From Paratinospora sagittata (Eukaryota > Streptophyta > Magnoliopsida > Ranunculales > Menispermaceae): a stretch of 64,000 nucleotides of DNA. The notes beneath the pieces were generated by a model. The model was not told where the DNA came from and did no database searches. It worked only from the letters and a program-made list of their open reading frames with translations. Each line of letters begins with the position of its first letter. The first letter of the stretch is position 1. The stretch spans positions 1 to 64,000 of the forward strand of contig JAYMFD010003054.1 of NCBI GenBank assembly GCA_035771175.1, in the 5' to 3' direction. This document shows positions 50,993-63,960 of the stretch, piece after piece. The translations under genes and the position numbers were made by a program.

Positions 50993-53900
50993 ATTTTGAA
51001 GACTTTGCAATTTTCAGAGTTTTAGTGCTAAGATTGATCGAGGGGTTACCTTACACACCAGAGATCAAACTAATGCATTAGACATGAGATATGTCTTCGT
51101 TCTTCGAGCTTGATCATTGTCGAATTCGAAAGCTATTGTTTGATGTGTTCTTGATGCAAAACAGGTGATGTGTTCCTCTTTGATGTGTTATCTTACCGAG
51201 ACCACTTCATATACTTAGAGTTTTAAACAATGGATAGCCTCTGCAAATCTTAGCACACAAGGGATAAAATGAAGAACTAGCTGAACATCAAGACAGATTG
51301 CAATTTTGATTCAATTCGAAGCCTGTTTTTGCAAAGGCAAGAATCATTACTTTCTTCTCTTGAAAAACTCTTCAAAAAGCTCAATCTAACTTGCAAATAT
51401 CGTGCGTGTTGAATTTTTAAAAATCAGAGAATGAGTGTTTTATGAAATTTGAAGTTGAAGGTTAAAAAGCAAGAGTACTACAAAATGATTTGAATTCAAA
51501 ACATTGTTCAATCTAAAGTTTTTTGGGCGTGCGAGACAATGGGAATCTTCTAGGTGTTACTAGAGAATATTTCAATTAAGATAACCTGGTAAAACTGTGA
51601 AAAAAATCGAGCAAGCAGAAGTGCCCACATTTTTCTCGTTAGAAATATAAGAGTTTAGTCTAAGACGTGCCAATTGCTGGATAGCCTTATTTTTGAGAAA
51701 TTAATATTTTGACACTAAAGAACCATTTCAATGACTCAAAACACTTTGATATAAGAATAAACACTTTTAAATAATTCAAAATTCATTAAAATTATGATTA
51801 AAACCTTTCGGAAAACATTTTTGTAAAAATGAAATACTATATCGAAAGTGATTTTGAAGACTTTGCAATTTTCAGAGTTTTAGTGCTAAGATTGATCGAG
51901 GGGTTACCTTACACACCAGAGATCAAACTAATGCATTAGACATGAGATATGTCTTCGTTCTTCGAGCTTGATCATTGTCGAATCCGAAAGCTATTGTTTG
52001 ATGTGTTCTTGATGCAAAACAGGTGATGTGTTCCTCTTTGATGTGTTATCTTACCGAGAGCACTTCATATACTTAGAGTTTTAAACAATGGATAGCCTCT
52101 GCAAATCTTAGCACACAAGGGATAAAATGAAGAACTAGCTGAACATCAAGACAGATTGCAATTTTGATTCAATTCGAAGCCTTTTTTTGCAAAGGCAAGA
52201 ATCATTACTTTCTTCTCTTGAAAAACTCTTCGAAAAGCTCAATCTAACTTGCAAATATCGTGCGTGTTGAATTTTTGAAAATCAGAGAATGAGTGTTTTA
52301 TAAAATTTGAAGTTGAAGGTTAAAGAGCAAGAGTACTAAAAAATGATTTGAATTCAAAACATTGTTCAATCTAAAGTTTTTTGGGCGTGCGAGACAATGG
52401 GAATCATATAGGTGTTACTAGAGAATATTTCAATTAAGATAACCTGGCAAAACTGTGAAGGAATAGAAAAATCGAGCAAGCAGAAGTGCCCACATTTTTC
52501 TCGTTAGAAATATAAGATTTTAGTCTAAGACGTGCAAATTGCTGGATAGCCTTATTTTTGAAAAATTAGTATTTTGACACTAAAGAACCATTTCATTGAC
52601 TCAAAACACTTTGGTATAAGATTAAACACTTTTAAATAATTCAAAACTCATTAAAATTATGATTAAAACCTTTCGGAAAATTTTTTTGTAAAAATGAAAT
52701 ACTATATCAAAAGTGATTTTGAAGACTTTGCAATTTTCAGAGTTTTAGTGCTAAGATTGATCGAGGGGTTACCTTACACACCAGAGATCAAACTAATGCA
52801 TTAGACATGAGATATGTCTTCGTTCTTCGAGCTTGATCATTGTCGAATTCGAAAGCTATTGTTTGATGTGTTCTTGATGCAAAACAGGTGATGTGTTCCT
52901 CTTTGATGTGTTATCTTACCGAGAGCACTTCATATACTTAGAGTTTTAAACAATGGATAGCCTCTGCAAATCTTAGCACACAAGGGATAAAATGAAGAAC
53001 TAGCTGAACATCAAGACAGATTGCAATTTTGATTCAATTCGAAGCCTGTTTTTGCAAAGGCAAGAATCATTACTTTCTTCTCTTGAAAAACTCTTCGAAA
53101 AGCTCAATCTAACTTGCAAATATCGTGCGTGTTGAATTTTTGAAAATCAGAGAATGCGTGTTTTATAAAATTTGAAGTTGAAGGTTAAAGAGCAAGAGTA
53201 CTAAAAAATGATTTGAATTCAAAACATTGTTCAATCTAAAGTTTTTTGGGCGTGCGAGACAATGGGAATCATCTAGGTGTTACTAGAGAATATTTCAATT
53301 AAGATAACCTGGCAAAACTGTGAAGGAATAGAAAAATCGAGCAAGTAGAAGTGCCCACATTTTTCTCGTTAGAAATATAAGATTTTAGTCTAAGACGTGC
53401 AAATTGCTGGATAGCCTTATTTTTGAGAAATTAATATTTTGACACTAAAGAACCATTTCAATGACTCAAAACACTTTGATATAAGAATAAACACTTTTAA
53501 ATAATTCAAAACTCATTAAAATTATGATTAAAACCTTTCGGAAAACATTTTTGTAAAAATGAAATACTATATCGAAAGTGATTTTGAAGACTTTGCAATT
53601 TTCAGAGTTTTAGTGCTAAGATTGATCGAGGGGTTACCTTACACACCAGAGATCAAACTAATGCATTAGACATGAGATATGTCTTCGTTCTTCGAGCTTG
53701 ATCATTTTCGAATCCGAAAGCTATTGTTTGATGTGTTCTTGATGCAAAACAGGTGATGTGTTCCTCTTTGATGTGTTATCTTACCGAGAGCACTTCATAT
53801 ACTTAGAGTTTTAAACAATGGATAGCCTCTGCAAATCTTAGCACACAAGGGATAAAATGAAGAACTAGCTGAACATCAAGACAGATTGCAATTTTGATTC

Positions 53901-54445
53901 AATTCGAAGCCTTTTTTTGCAAAGGCAAGAATCATTACTTTCTTCTCTTGAAAAACTCTTCGAAAAGCTCAATCTAACTTGCAAATATCGTGCGTGTTGA
54001 ATTTTTGAAAATCAGAGAATGAGTGTTTTATAAAATTTGAAGTTGAAGGTTAAAGAGCAAGAGTACTAAAAAATGATTTGAATTCAAAACATTGTTCAAT
54101 CTAAAGTTTTTTGGGCGTGCGAGACAATGGGAATCATCTAGGTGTTACTAGAGAATATTTCAATTAAGATAACCTGGCAAAACTGTGAAGGAATAGAAAA
54201 ATCGAGCAAGTAGAAGTGCCCACATTTTTCTCGTTAGAAATATAAGATTTTAGTCTAAGACGTGCCAATTGCTGGATAGCCTTATTTTTGAGAAATTAAT
54301 ATTTTGACACTAAAGAACCATTTCAATGACTCAAAACACTTTGATATAAGAATAAACACTTTTAAATAATTCAAAACTCATTAAAATTATGATTAAAACC
54401 TTTCGGAAAACATTTTTGTAAAAATGAAATACTATATCGAAAGTG
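50993..54445 (+). repeat. P-Q-R-S repeat, last with class P (copies 60-63)
   Basis: Copy 60 is the last unit in the window with the 7-bp deletion; it also has TATGAAAT and GGTAAAAC changes. Copy 61 is Q with CATATAGG and A4T7. Copy 62 is R with G333 and the A686/G712 recombinant tail. Copy 63 is S with T127 and C134. Confidence 0.9.
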
Positions 54446-57040
54446 ATTTTGAAGACTTTGCAATTTTCAGAGTTTTAGTGCTAAGATTGATCGAGGGGTT
54501 ACCTTACACACCAGAGATCAAACTAATGCATTAGACATGAGATATGTCTTCGTTCTTCGAGCTTGATCATTGTCGAATCCGAAAGCTATTGTTTGATGTG
54601 TTCTTGATGCAAAACAGGTGATGTGTTCCTCTTTGATGTGTTATCTTACCGAGAGCACTTCATATACTTAGAGTTTTAAACAATGGATAGCCTCTGCAAA
54701 TCTTAGCACACAAGGGATAAAATGAAGAACTAGCTGAACATCAAGACAGATTGCAATTTTGATTCAATTCGAAGCCTTTTTTTGCAAAGGCAAGAATCAT
54801 TACTTTCTTCTCTTGAAAAACTCTTCGAAAAGCTCAATCTAACTTGCAAATATCGTGCGTGTTGAATTTTTGAAAATCAGAGAATGAGTGTTTTATAAAA
54901 TTTGAAGTTGAAGGTTAAAGAGCAAGAGTACTAAAAAATGATTTGAATTCAAAACATTGTTCAATCTAAAGTTTTTTGGGCGTGCGAGACAATGGGAATC
55001 ATATAGGTGTTACTAGAGAATATTTCAATTAAGATAACCTGGCAAAACTGTGAAGGAATAGAAAAATCGAGCAAGCAGAAGTGCCCACATTTTTCTCGTT
55101 AGAAATATAAGATTTTAGTCTAAGACGTGCAAATTGCTGGATAGCCTTATTTTTGAAAAATTAGTATTTTGACACTAAAGAACCATTTCATTGACTCAAA
55201 ACACTTTGGTATAAGATTAAACACTTTTAAATAATTCAAAACTCATTAAAATTATGATTAAAACCTTTCGGAAAATTTTTTTGTAAAAATGAAATACTAT
55301 ATCAAAAGTGATTTTGAAGACTTTGCAATTTTCAGAGTTTTAGTGCTAAGATTGATCGAGGGGTTACCTTACACACCAGAGATCAAACTAATGCATTAGA
55401 CATGAGATATGTCTTCGTTCTTCGAGCTTGATCATTGTCGAATTCGAAAGCTATTGTTTGATGTGTTCTTGATGCAAAACAGGTGATGTGTTCCTCTTTG
55501 ATGTGTTATCTTACCGAGAGCACTTCATATACTTAGAGTTTTAAACAATGGATAGCCTCTGCAAATCTTAGCACACAAGGGATAAAATGAAGAACTAGCT
55601 GAACATCAAGACAGATTGCAATTTTGATTCAATTCGAAGCCTGTTTTTGCAAAGGCAAGAATCATTACTTTCTTCTCTTGAAAAACTCTTCGAAAAGCTC
55701 AATCTAACTTGCAAATATCGTGCGTGTTGAATTTTTGAAAATCAGAGAATGCGTGTTTTATAAAATTTGAAGTTGAAGGTTAAAGAGCAAGAGTACTAAA
55801 AAATGATTTGAATTCAAAACATTGTTCAATCTAAAGTTTTTTGGGCGTGCGAGACAATGGGAATCATCTAGGTGTTACTAGAGAATATTTCAATTAAGAT
55901 AACCTGGCAAAACTGTGAAGGAATAGAAAAATCGAGCAAGTAGAAGTGCCCACATTTTTCTCGTTAGAAATATAAGATTTTAGTCTAAGACGTGCAAATT
56001 GCTGGATAGCCTTATTTTTGAGAAATTAATATTTTGACACTAAAGAACCATTTCAATGACTCAAAACACTTTGATATAAGAATAAACACTTTTAAATAAT
56101 TCAAAACTCATTAAAATTATGATTAAAACCTTTCGGAAAACATTTTTGTAAAAATGAAATACTATATCGAAAGTGATTTTGAAGACTTTGCAATTTTCAG
56201 AGTTTTAGTGCTAAGATTGATCGAGGGGTTACCTTACACACCAGAGATCAAACTAATGCATTAGACATGAGATATGTCTTCGTTCTTCGAGCTTGATCAT
56301 TTTCGAATCCGAAAGCTATTGTTTGATGTGTTCTTGATGCAAAACAGGTGATGTGTTCCTCTTTGATGTGTTATCTTACCGAGAGCACTTCATATACTTA
56401 GAGTTTTAAACAATGGATAGCCTCTGCAAATCTTAGCACACAAGGGATAAAATGAAGAACTAGCTGAACATCAAGACAGATTGCAATTTTGATTCAATTC
56501 GAAGCCTTTTTTTGCAAAGGCAAGAATCATTACTTTCTTCTCTTGAAAAACTCTTCGAAAAGCTCAATCTAACTTGCAAATATCGTGCGTGTTGAATTTT
56601 TGAAAATCAGAGAATGAGTGTTTTATAAAATTTGAAGTTGAAGGTTAAAGAGCAAGAGTACTAAAAAATGATTTGAATTCAAAACATTGTTCAATCTAAA
56701 GTTTTTTGGGCGTGCGAGACAATGGGAATCATCTAGGTGTTACTAGAGAATATTTCAATTAAGATAACCTGGCAAAACTGTGAAGGAATAGAAAAATCGA
56801 GCAAGTAGAAGTGCCCACATTTTTCTCGTTAGAAATATAAGATTTTAGTCTAAGACGTGCCAATTGCTGGATAGCCTTATTTTTGAGAAATTAATATTTT
56901 GACACTAAAGAACCATTTCAATGACTCAAAACACTTTGATATAAGAATAAACACTTTTAAATAATTCAAAACTCATTAAAATTATGATTAAAACCTTTCG
57001 GAAAACATTTTTGTAAAAATGAAATACTATATCGAAAGTG
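54446..57040 (+). repeat. Q-R-S trimer without P (copies 64-66)
   Basis: This block matches copies 61-63 at an offset of 2,595 bp, including the rare CATATAGG in Q (otherwise seen only in copies 18 and 61), the A686/G712 recombinant tail in R, and T127 in S. I see no difference between the two stretches. It is a three-unit duplication that left out P and so broke the four-unit period. Confidence 0.9.
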
Positions 57041-58770
57041 ATTTTGAAGACTTTGCAATTTTCAGAGTTTTAGTGCTAAGATTGATCGAGGGGTTACCTT
57101 ACACACCAGAGATCAAACTAATGCATTAGACATGAGATATGTCTTCGTTCTTCGAGCTTGATCATTGTCGAATCCGAAAGCTATTGTTTGATGTGTTCTT
57201 GATGCAAAACAGGTGATGTGTTCCTCTTTGATGTGTTATCTTACCGAGAGCACTTCATATACTTAGAGTTTTAAACAATGGATAGCCTCTGCAAATCTTA
57301 GCACACAAGGGATAAAATGAAGAACTAGCTGAACATCAAGACAGATTGCAATTTTGATTCAATTCGAAGCCTTTTTTTGCAAAGGCAAGAATCATTACTT
57401 TCTTCTCTTGAAAAACTCTTCGAAAAGCTCAATCTAACTTGCAAATATCGTGCGTGTTGAATTTTTGAAAATCAGAGAATGAGTGTTTTATAAAATTTGA
57501 AGTTGAAGGTTAAAGAGCAAGAGTACTAAAAAATGATTTGAATTCAAAACATTGTTCAATCTAAAGTTTTTTGGGCGTGCGAGACAATGGGAATCATCTA
57601 GGTGTTACTAGAGAATATTTCAATTAAGATAACCTGACAAAACTGTGAAGGAATAGAAAAATCGAGCAAGCAGAAGTGCCCACATTTTTCTCGTTAGAAA
57701 TATAAGATTTTAGTCTAAGACGTGCAAATTGCTGGATAGCCTTATTTTTGAAAAATTAGTATTTTGACACTAAAGAACCATTTCATTGACTCAAAACACT
57801 TTGGTATAAGATTAAACACTTTTAAATAATTCAAAACTCATTAAAATTATGATTAAAACCTTTCGGAAAAAATTTTTGTAAAAATGAAATACTATATCAA
57901 AAGTGATTTTGAAGACTTTGCAATTTTCAGAGTTTTAGTGCTAAGATTGATCGAGGGGTTACCTTACACACCAGAGATCAAACTAATGCATTAGACATGA
58001 GATATGTCTTCGTTCTTCGAGCTTGATCATTGTCGAATTCGAAAGCTATTGTTTGATGTGTTCTTGATGCAAAACAGGTGATGTGTTCCTCTTTGATGTG
58101 TTATCTTACCGAGACCACTTCATATACTTAGAGTTTTAAACAATGGATAGCCTCTGCAAATCTTAGCACACAAGGGATAAAATGAAGAACTAGCTGAACA
58201 TCAAGACAGATTGCAATTTTGATTCAATTCGAAGCCTGTTTTTGCAAAGGCAAGAATCATTACTTTCTTCTCTTGAAAAACTCTTCGAAAAGCTCAATCT
58301 AACTTGCAAATATCGTGCGTGTTGAATTTTTGAAAATCAGAGAATGCGTGTTTTATAAAATTTGAAGTTGAAGGTTAAAGAGCAAGAGTACTAAAAAATG
58401 ATTTGAATTCAAAACATTGTTCAATCTAAAGTTTTTTGGGCGTGCGAGACAATGGGAATCATCTAGGTGTTACTAGAGAATATTTCAATTAAGATAACCT
58501 GGCAAAACTGTGAAGGAATAGAAAAATCGAGCAAGTAGAAGTGCCCACATTTTTCTCGTTAGAAATATAAGATTTTAGTCTAAGACGTGCCAATTGCTGG
58601 ATAGCCTTATTTTTGAGAAATTAATATTTTGACACTAAAGAACCATTTCAATGACTCAAAACACTTTGATATAAGAATAAACACTTTTAAATAATTCAAA
58701 ACTCATTAAAATTATGATTAAAACCTTTCGGAAAACATTTTTGTAAAAATGAAATACTATATCGAAAGTG
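57041..58770 (+). repeat. Q-R pair (copies 67-68)
   Basis: Q (67) has A597 (CCTGACAA) and A6T5 at 827-837, a subtype not seen in the earlier P-Q-R-S blocks except in the back of hybrid copy 49. R (68) has C210, G333, C442, T631 and tail B. S is missing, so the local period is two units (1,730 bp to copy 69). Confidence 0.88.
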
Positions 58771-61365
58771 ATTTTGAAGACTTTGCAATTTTCAAAGTTT
58801 TAGTGCTAAGATTGATCGAGGGGTTACCTTACACACCAGAGATCAAACTAATGCATTAGACATGAGATATGTCTTCGTTCTTCGAGCTTGATCATTGTCG
58901 AATCCGAAAGCTATTGTTTGATGTGTTCTTGATGCAAAACAGGTGATGTGTTCCTCTTTGATGTGTTATCTTACCGAGAGCACTTCATATACTTAGAGTT
59001 TTAAACAATGGATAGCCTCTGCAAATCTTAGCACACAAGGGATAAAATGAAGAACTAGCTGAACATCAAGACAGATTGCAATTTTGATTCAATTCGAAGC
59101 CTTTTTTTGCAAAGGCAAGAATCATTACTTTCTTCTCTTGAAAAACTCTTCGAAAAGCTCAATCTAACTTGCAAATATCGTGCGTGTTGAATTTTTGAAA
59201 ATCAGAGAATGAGTGTTTTATAAAATTTGAAGTTGAAGGTTAAAGAGCAAGAGTACTAAAAAATGATTTGAATTCAAAACATTGTTCAATCTAAAGTTTT
59301 TTGGGCGTGCGAGACAATGGGAATCATCTAGGTGTTACTAGAGAATATTTCAATTAAGATAACCTGACAAAACTGTGAAGGAATAGAAAAATCGAGCAAG
59401 CAGAAGTGCCCACATTTTTCTCGTTAGAAATATAAGATTTTAGTCTAAGACGTGCAAATTGCTGGATAGCCTTATTTTTGAAAAATTAGTATTTTGACAC
59501 TAAAGAACCATTTCATTGACTCAAAACACTTTGGTATAAGATTAAACACTTTTAAATAATTCAAAACTCATTAAAATTATGATTAAAACCTTTCGGAAAA
59601 AATTTTTGTAAAAATGAAATACTATATCAAAAGTGATTTTGAAGACTTTGCAATTTTCAGAGTTTTAGTGCTAAGATTGATCGAGGGGTTACCTTACACA
59701 CCAGAGATCAAACTAATGCATTAGACATGAGATATGTCTTCGTTCTTCGAGCTTGATCATTGTCGAATTCGAAAGCTATTGTTTGATGTGTTCTTGATGC
59801 AAAACAGGTGATGTGTTCCTCTTTGATGTGTTATCTTACCGAGACCACTTCATATACTTAGAGTTTTAAACAATGGATAGCCTCTGCAAATCTTAGCACA
59901 CAAGGGATAAAATGAAGAACTAGCTGAACATCAAGACAGATTGCAATTTTGATTCAATTCGAAGCCTGTTTTTGCAAAGGCAAGAATCATTACTTTCTTC
60001 TCTTGAAAAACTCTTCGAAAAGCTCAATCTAACTTGCAAATATCGTGCGTGTTGAATTTTTGAAAATCAGAGAATGCGTGTTTTATAAAATTTGAAGTTG
60101 AAGGTTAAAGAGCAAGAGTACTAAAAAATGATTTGAATTCAAAACATTGTTCAATCTAAAGTTTTTTGGGCGTGCGAGACAATGGGAATCATCTAGGTGT
60201 TACTAGAGAATATTTCAATTAAGATAACCTGGCAAAACTGTGAAGGAATAGAAAAATCGAGCAAGTAGAAGTGCCCACATTTTTCTCGTTAGAAATATAA
60301 GATTTTAGTCTAAGACGTGCCAATTGCTGGATAGCCTTATTTTTGAGAAATTAATATTTTGACACTAAAGAACCATTTCAATGACTCAAAACACTTTGAT
60401 ATAAGAATAAACACTTTTAAATAATTCAAAACTCATTAAAATTATGATTAAAACCTTTCGGAAAACATTTTTGTAAAAATGAAATACTATATCGAAAGTG
60501 ATTTTGAAGACTTTGCAATTTTCAGAGTTTTAGTGCTAAGATTGATCGAGGGGTTACCTTACACACCAGAGATCAAACTAATGCATTAGACATGAGATAT
60601 GTCTTCGTTCTTCGAGCTTGATCATTTTCGAATCCGAAAGCTATTGTTTGATGTGTTCTTGATGCAAAACAGGTGATGTGTTCCTCTTTGATGTGTTATC
60701 TTACCGAGAGCACTTCATATACTTAGAGTTTTAAACAATGGATAGCCTCTGCAAATCTTAGCACACAAGGGATAAAATGAAGAACTAGCTGAACATCAAG
60801 ACAGATTGCAATTTTGATTCAATTCGAAGCCTTTTTTTGCAAAGGCAAGAATCATTACTTTCTTCTCTTGAAAAACTCTTCGAAAAGCTCAATCTAACTT
60901 GCAAATATCGTGCGTGTTGAATTTTTGAAAATCAGAGAATGAGTGTTTTATAAAATTTGAAGTTGAAGGTTAAAGAGCAAGAGTACTAAAAAATGATTTG
61001 AATTCAAAACATTGTTCAATCTAAAGTTTTTTGGGCGTGCGAGACAATGGGAATCATCTAGGTGTTACTAGAGAATATTTCAATTAAGATAACCTGGCAA
61101 AACTGTGAAGGAATAGAAAAATCGAGCAAGTAGAAGTGCCCACATTTTTCTCGTTAGAAATATAAGATTTTAGTCTAAGACGTGCCAATTGCTGGATAGC
61201 CTTATTTTTGAGAAATTAATATTTTGACACTAAAGAACCATTTCAATGACTCAAAACACTTTGATATAAGAATAAACACTTTTAAATAATTCAAAACTCA
61301 TTAAAATTATGATTAAAACCTTTCGGAAAACATTTTTGTAAAAATGAAATACTATATCGAAAGTG
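58771..61365 (+). repeat. Q-R-S (copies 69-71)
   Basis: Q (69) is the A597, A6T5 subtype with a private A25 (TTCAAAG) that is found again only in copy 74. R (70) looks identical to copy 68. S (71) has T127, C134 and T631. Confidence 0.88.
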
Positions 61366-62230
61366 ATTTTGAAGACTTTGCAATTTTCAGAGTTTTAGTG
61401 CTAAGATTGATCGAGGGGTTACCTTACACACCAGAGATCAAACTAATGCATTAGACATGAGATATGTCTTCGTTCTTCGAGCTTGATCATTGTCGAATCC
61501 GAAAGCTATTGTTTGATGTGTTCTTGATGCAAAACAGGTGATGTGTTCCTCTTTGATGTGTTATCTTACCGAGTGCACTTCATATACTTAGAGTTTTAAA
61601 CAATGGATAGCCTCTGCAAATCTTAGCACACAAGGGATAAAATGAAGAACTAGCTGAACATCAAGACAGATTGCAATTTTGATTCAATTCGAAGCCTTTT
61701 TTTGCAAAGGCAAGAATCATTACTTTCTTCTCTTGAAAAACTCTTCGAAAAGCTCAATCTAACTTGCAAATATCGTGCGTGTTGAATTTTTGAAAATCAG
61801 AGAATGAGTGTTTTATAAAATTTGAAGTTGAAGGTTAAAGAGCAAGAGTACTAAAAAATGATTTGAATTCAAAACATTGTTCAATCTAAAGTTTTTTGGG
61901 CGTGGGAGACAATGGGAATCATCTAGGTGTTACTAGAGAATATTTCAATTAAGATAACCTGGCAAAACTGTGAAGGAATAGAAAAATCGAGCAAGGAGAA
62001 GTGCCCACATTTTTCTCGTTAGAAATATAAGATTTTAGTCTAAGACGTGCCAATTGCTGGATAGCCTTATTTTTGAGAAATTAATATTTTGACACTAAAG
62101 AACCATTTCAATGACTCAAAACACTTTGGTATAAGAATAAACACTTTTAAATAATTCAAAACTCATTAAAATTATGATTAAAACCTTTCGGAAAACATTT
62201 TTGTAAAAATGAAATACTATATCGAAAGTG
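61366..62230 (+). repeat. Copy 72, mosaic unit with private changes
   Basis: It occupies the place expected for P or Q but matches neither. It has C134 with a GAGTGCAC variant, CGTGGGAGAC (C540G), CAAGGAG (C631G), and tail B with G764. There is no 7-bp deletion. It is the most distinctive unit in the right third of the window. Confidence 0.85.
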
Positions 62231-63960
62231 ATTTTGAAGACTTTGCAATTTTCAGAGTTTTAGTGCTAAGATTGATCGAGGGGTTACCTTACACACCAGA
62301 GATCAAACTAATGCATTAGACATGAGATATGTCTTCGTTCTTCGAGCTTGATCATTGTCGAATTCGAAAGCTATTGTTTGATGTGTTCTTGATGCAAAAC
62401 AGGTGATGTGTTCCTCTTTGATGTGTTATCTTACCGAGACCACTTCATATACTTAGAGTTTTAAACAATGGATAGCCTCTGCAAATCTTAGCACACAAGG
62501 GATAAAATGAAGAACTAGCTGAACATCAAGACAGATTGCAATTTTGATTCAATTCGAAGCCTGTTTTTGCAAAGGCAAGAATCATTACTTTCTTCTCTTG
62601 AAAAACTCTTCGAAAAGCTCAATCTAACTTGCAAATATCGTGCGTGTTGAATTTTTGAAAATCAGAGAATGCGTGTTTTATAAAATTTGAAGTTGAAGGT
62701 TAAAGAGCAAGAGTACTAAAAAATGATTTGAATTCAAAACATTGTTCAATCTAAAGTTTTTTGGGCGTGCGAGACAATGGGAATCATCTAGGTGTTACTA
62801 GAGAATATTTCAATTAAGATAACCTGGCAAAACTGTGAAGGAATAGAAAAATCGAGCAAGTAGAAGTGCCCACATTTTTCTCGTTAGAAATATAAGATTT
62901 TAGTCTAAGACGTGCCAATTGCTGGATAGCCTTATTTTTGAGAAATTAATATTTTGACACTAAAGAACCATTTCAATGACTCAAAACACTTTGATATAAG
63001 AATAAACACTTTTAAATAATTCAAAACTCATTAAAATTATGATTAAAACCTTTCGGAAAACATTTTTGTAAAAATGAAATACTATATCGAAAGTGATTTT
63101 GAAGACTTTGCAATTTTCAAAGTTTTAGTGCTAAGATTGATCGAGGGGTTACCTTACACACCAGAGATCAAACTAATGCATTAGACATGAGATATGTCTT
63201 CGTTCTTCGAGCTTGATCATTGTCGAATCCGAAAGCTATTGTTTGATGTGTTCTTGATGCAAAACAGGTGATGTGTTCCTCTTTGATGTGTTATCTTACC
63301 GAGAGCACTTCATATACTTAGAGTTTTAAACAATGGATAGCCTCTGCAAATCTTAGCACACAAGGGATAAAATGAAGAACTAGCTGAACATCAAGACAGA
63401 TTGCAATTTTGATTCAATTCGAAGCCTTTTTTTGCAAAGGCAAGAATCATTACTTTCTTCTCTTGAAAAACTCTTCGAAAAGCTCAATCTAACTTGCAAA
63501 TATCGTGCGTGTTGAATTTTTGAAAATCAGAGAATGAGTGTTTTATAAAATTTGAAGTTGAAGGTTAAAGAGCAAGAGTACTAAAAAATGATTTGAATTC
63601 AAAACATTGTTCAATCTAAAGTTTTTTGGGCGTGCGAGACAATGGGAATCATCTAGGTGTTACTAGAGAATATTTCAATTAAGATAACCTGACAAAACTG
63701 TGAAGGAATAGAAAAATCGAGCAAGCAGAAGTGCCCACATTTTTCTCGTTAGAAATATAAGATTTTAGTCTAAGACGTGCAAATTGCTGGATAGCCTTAT
63801 TTTTGAAAAATTAGTATTTTGACACTAAAGAACCATTTCATTGACTCAAAACACTTTGGTATAAGATTAAACACTTTTAAATAATTCAAAACTCATTAAA
63901 ATTATGATTAAAACCTTTCGGAAAAAATTTTTGTAAAAATGAAATACTATATCAAAAGTG
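62231..63960 (+). repeat. R-Q pair (copies 73-74)
   Basis: R (73) matches copies 68 and 70. Q (74) matches copy 69, including the rare A25 change, with A597 and A6T5. Copies 68-69 and 73-74 are five units apart (4,325 bp), suggesting the start of a five-unit period that runs out of the window. Confidence 0.85.
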
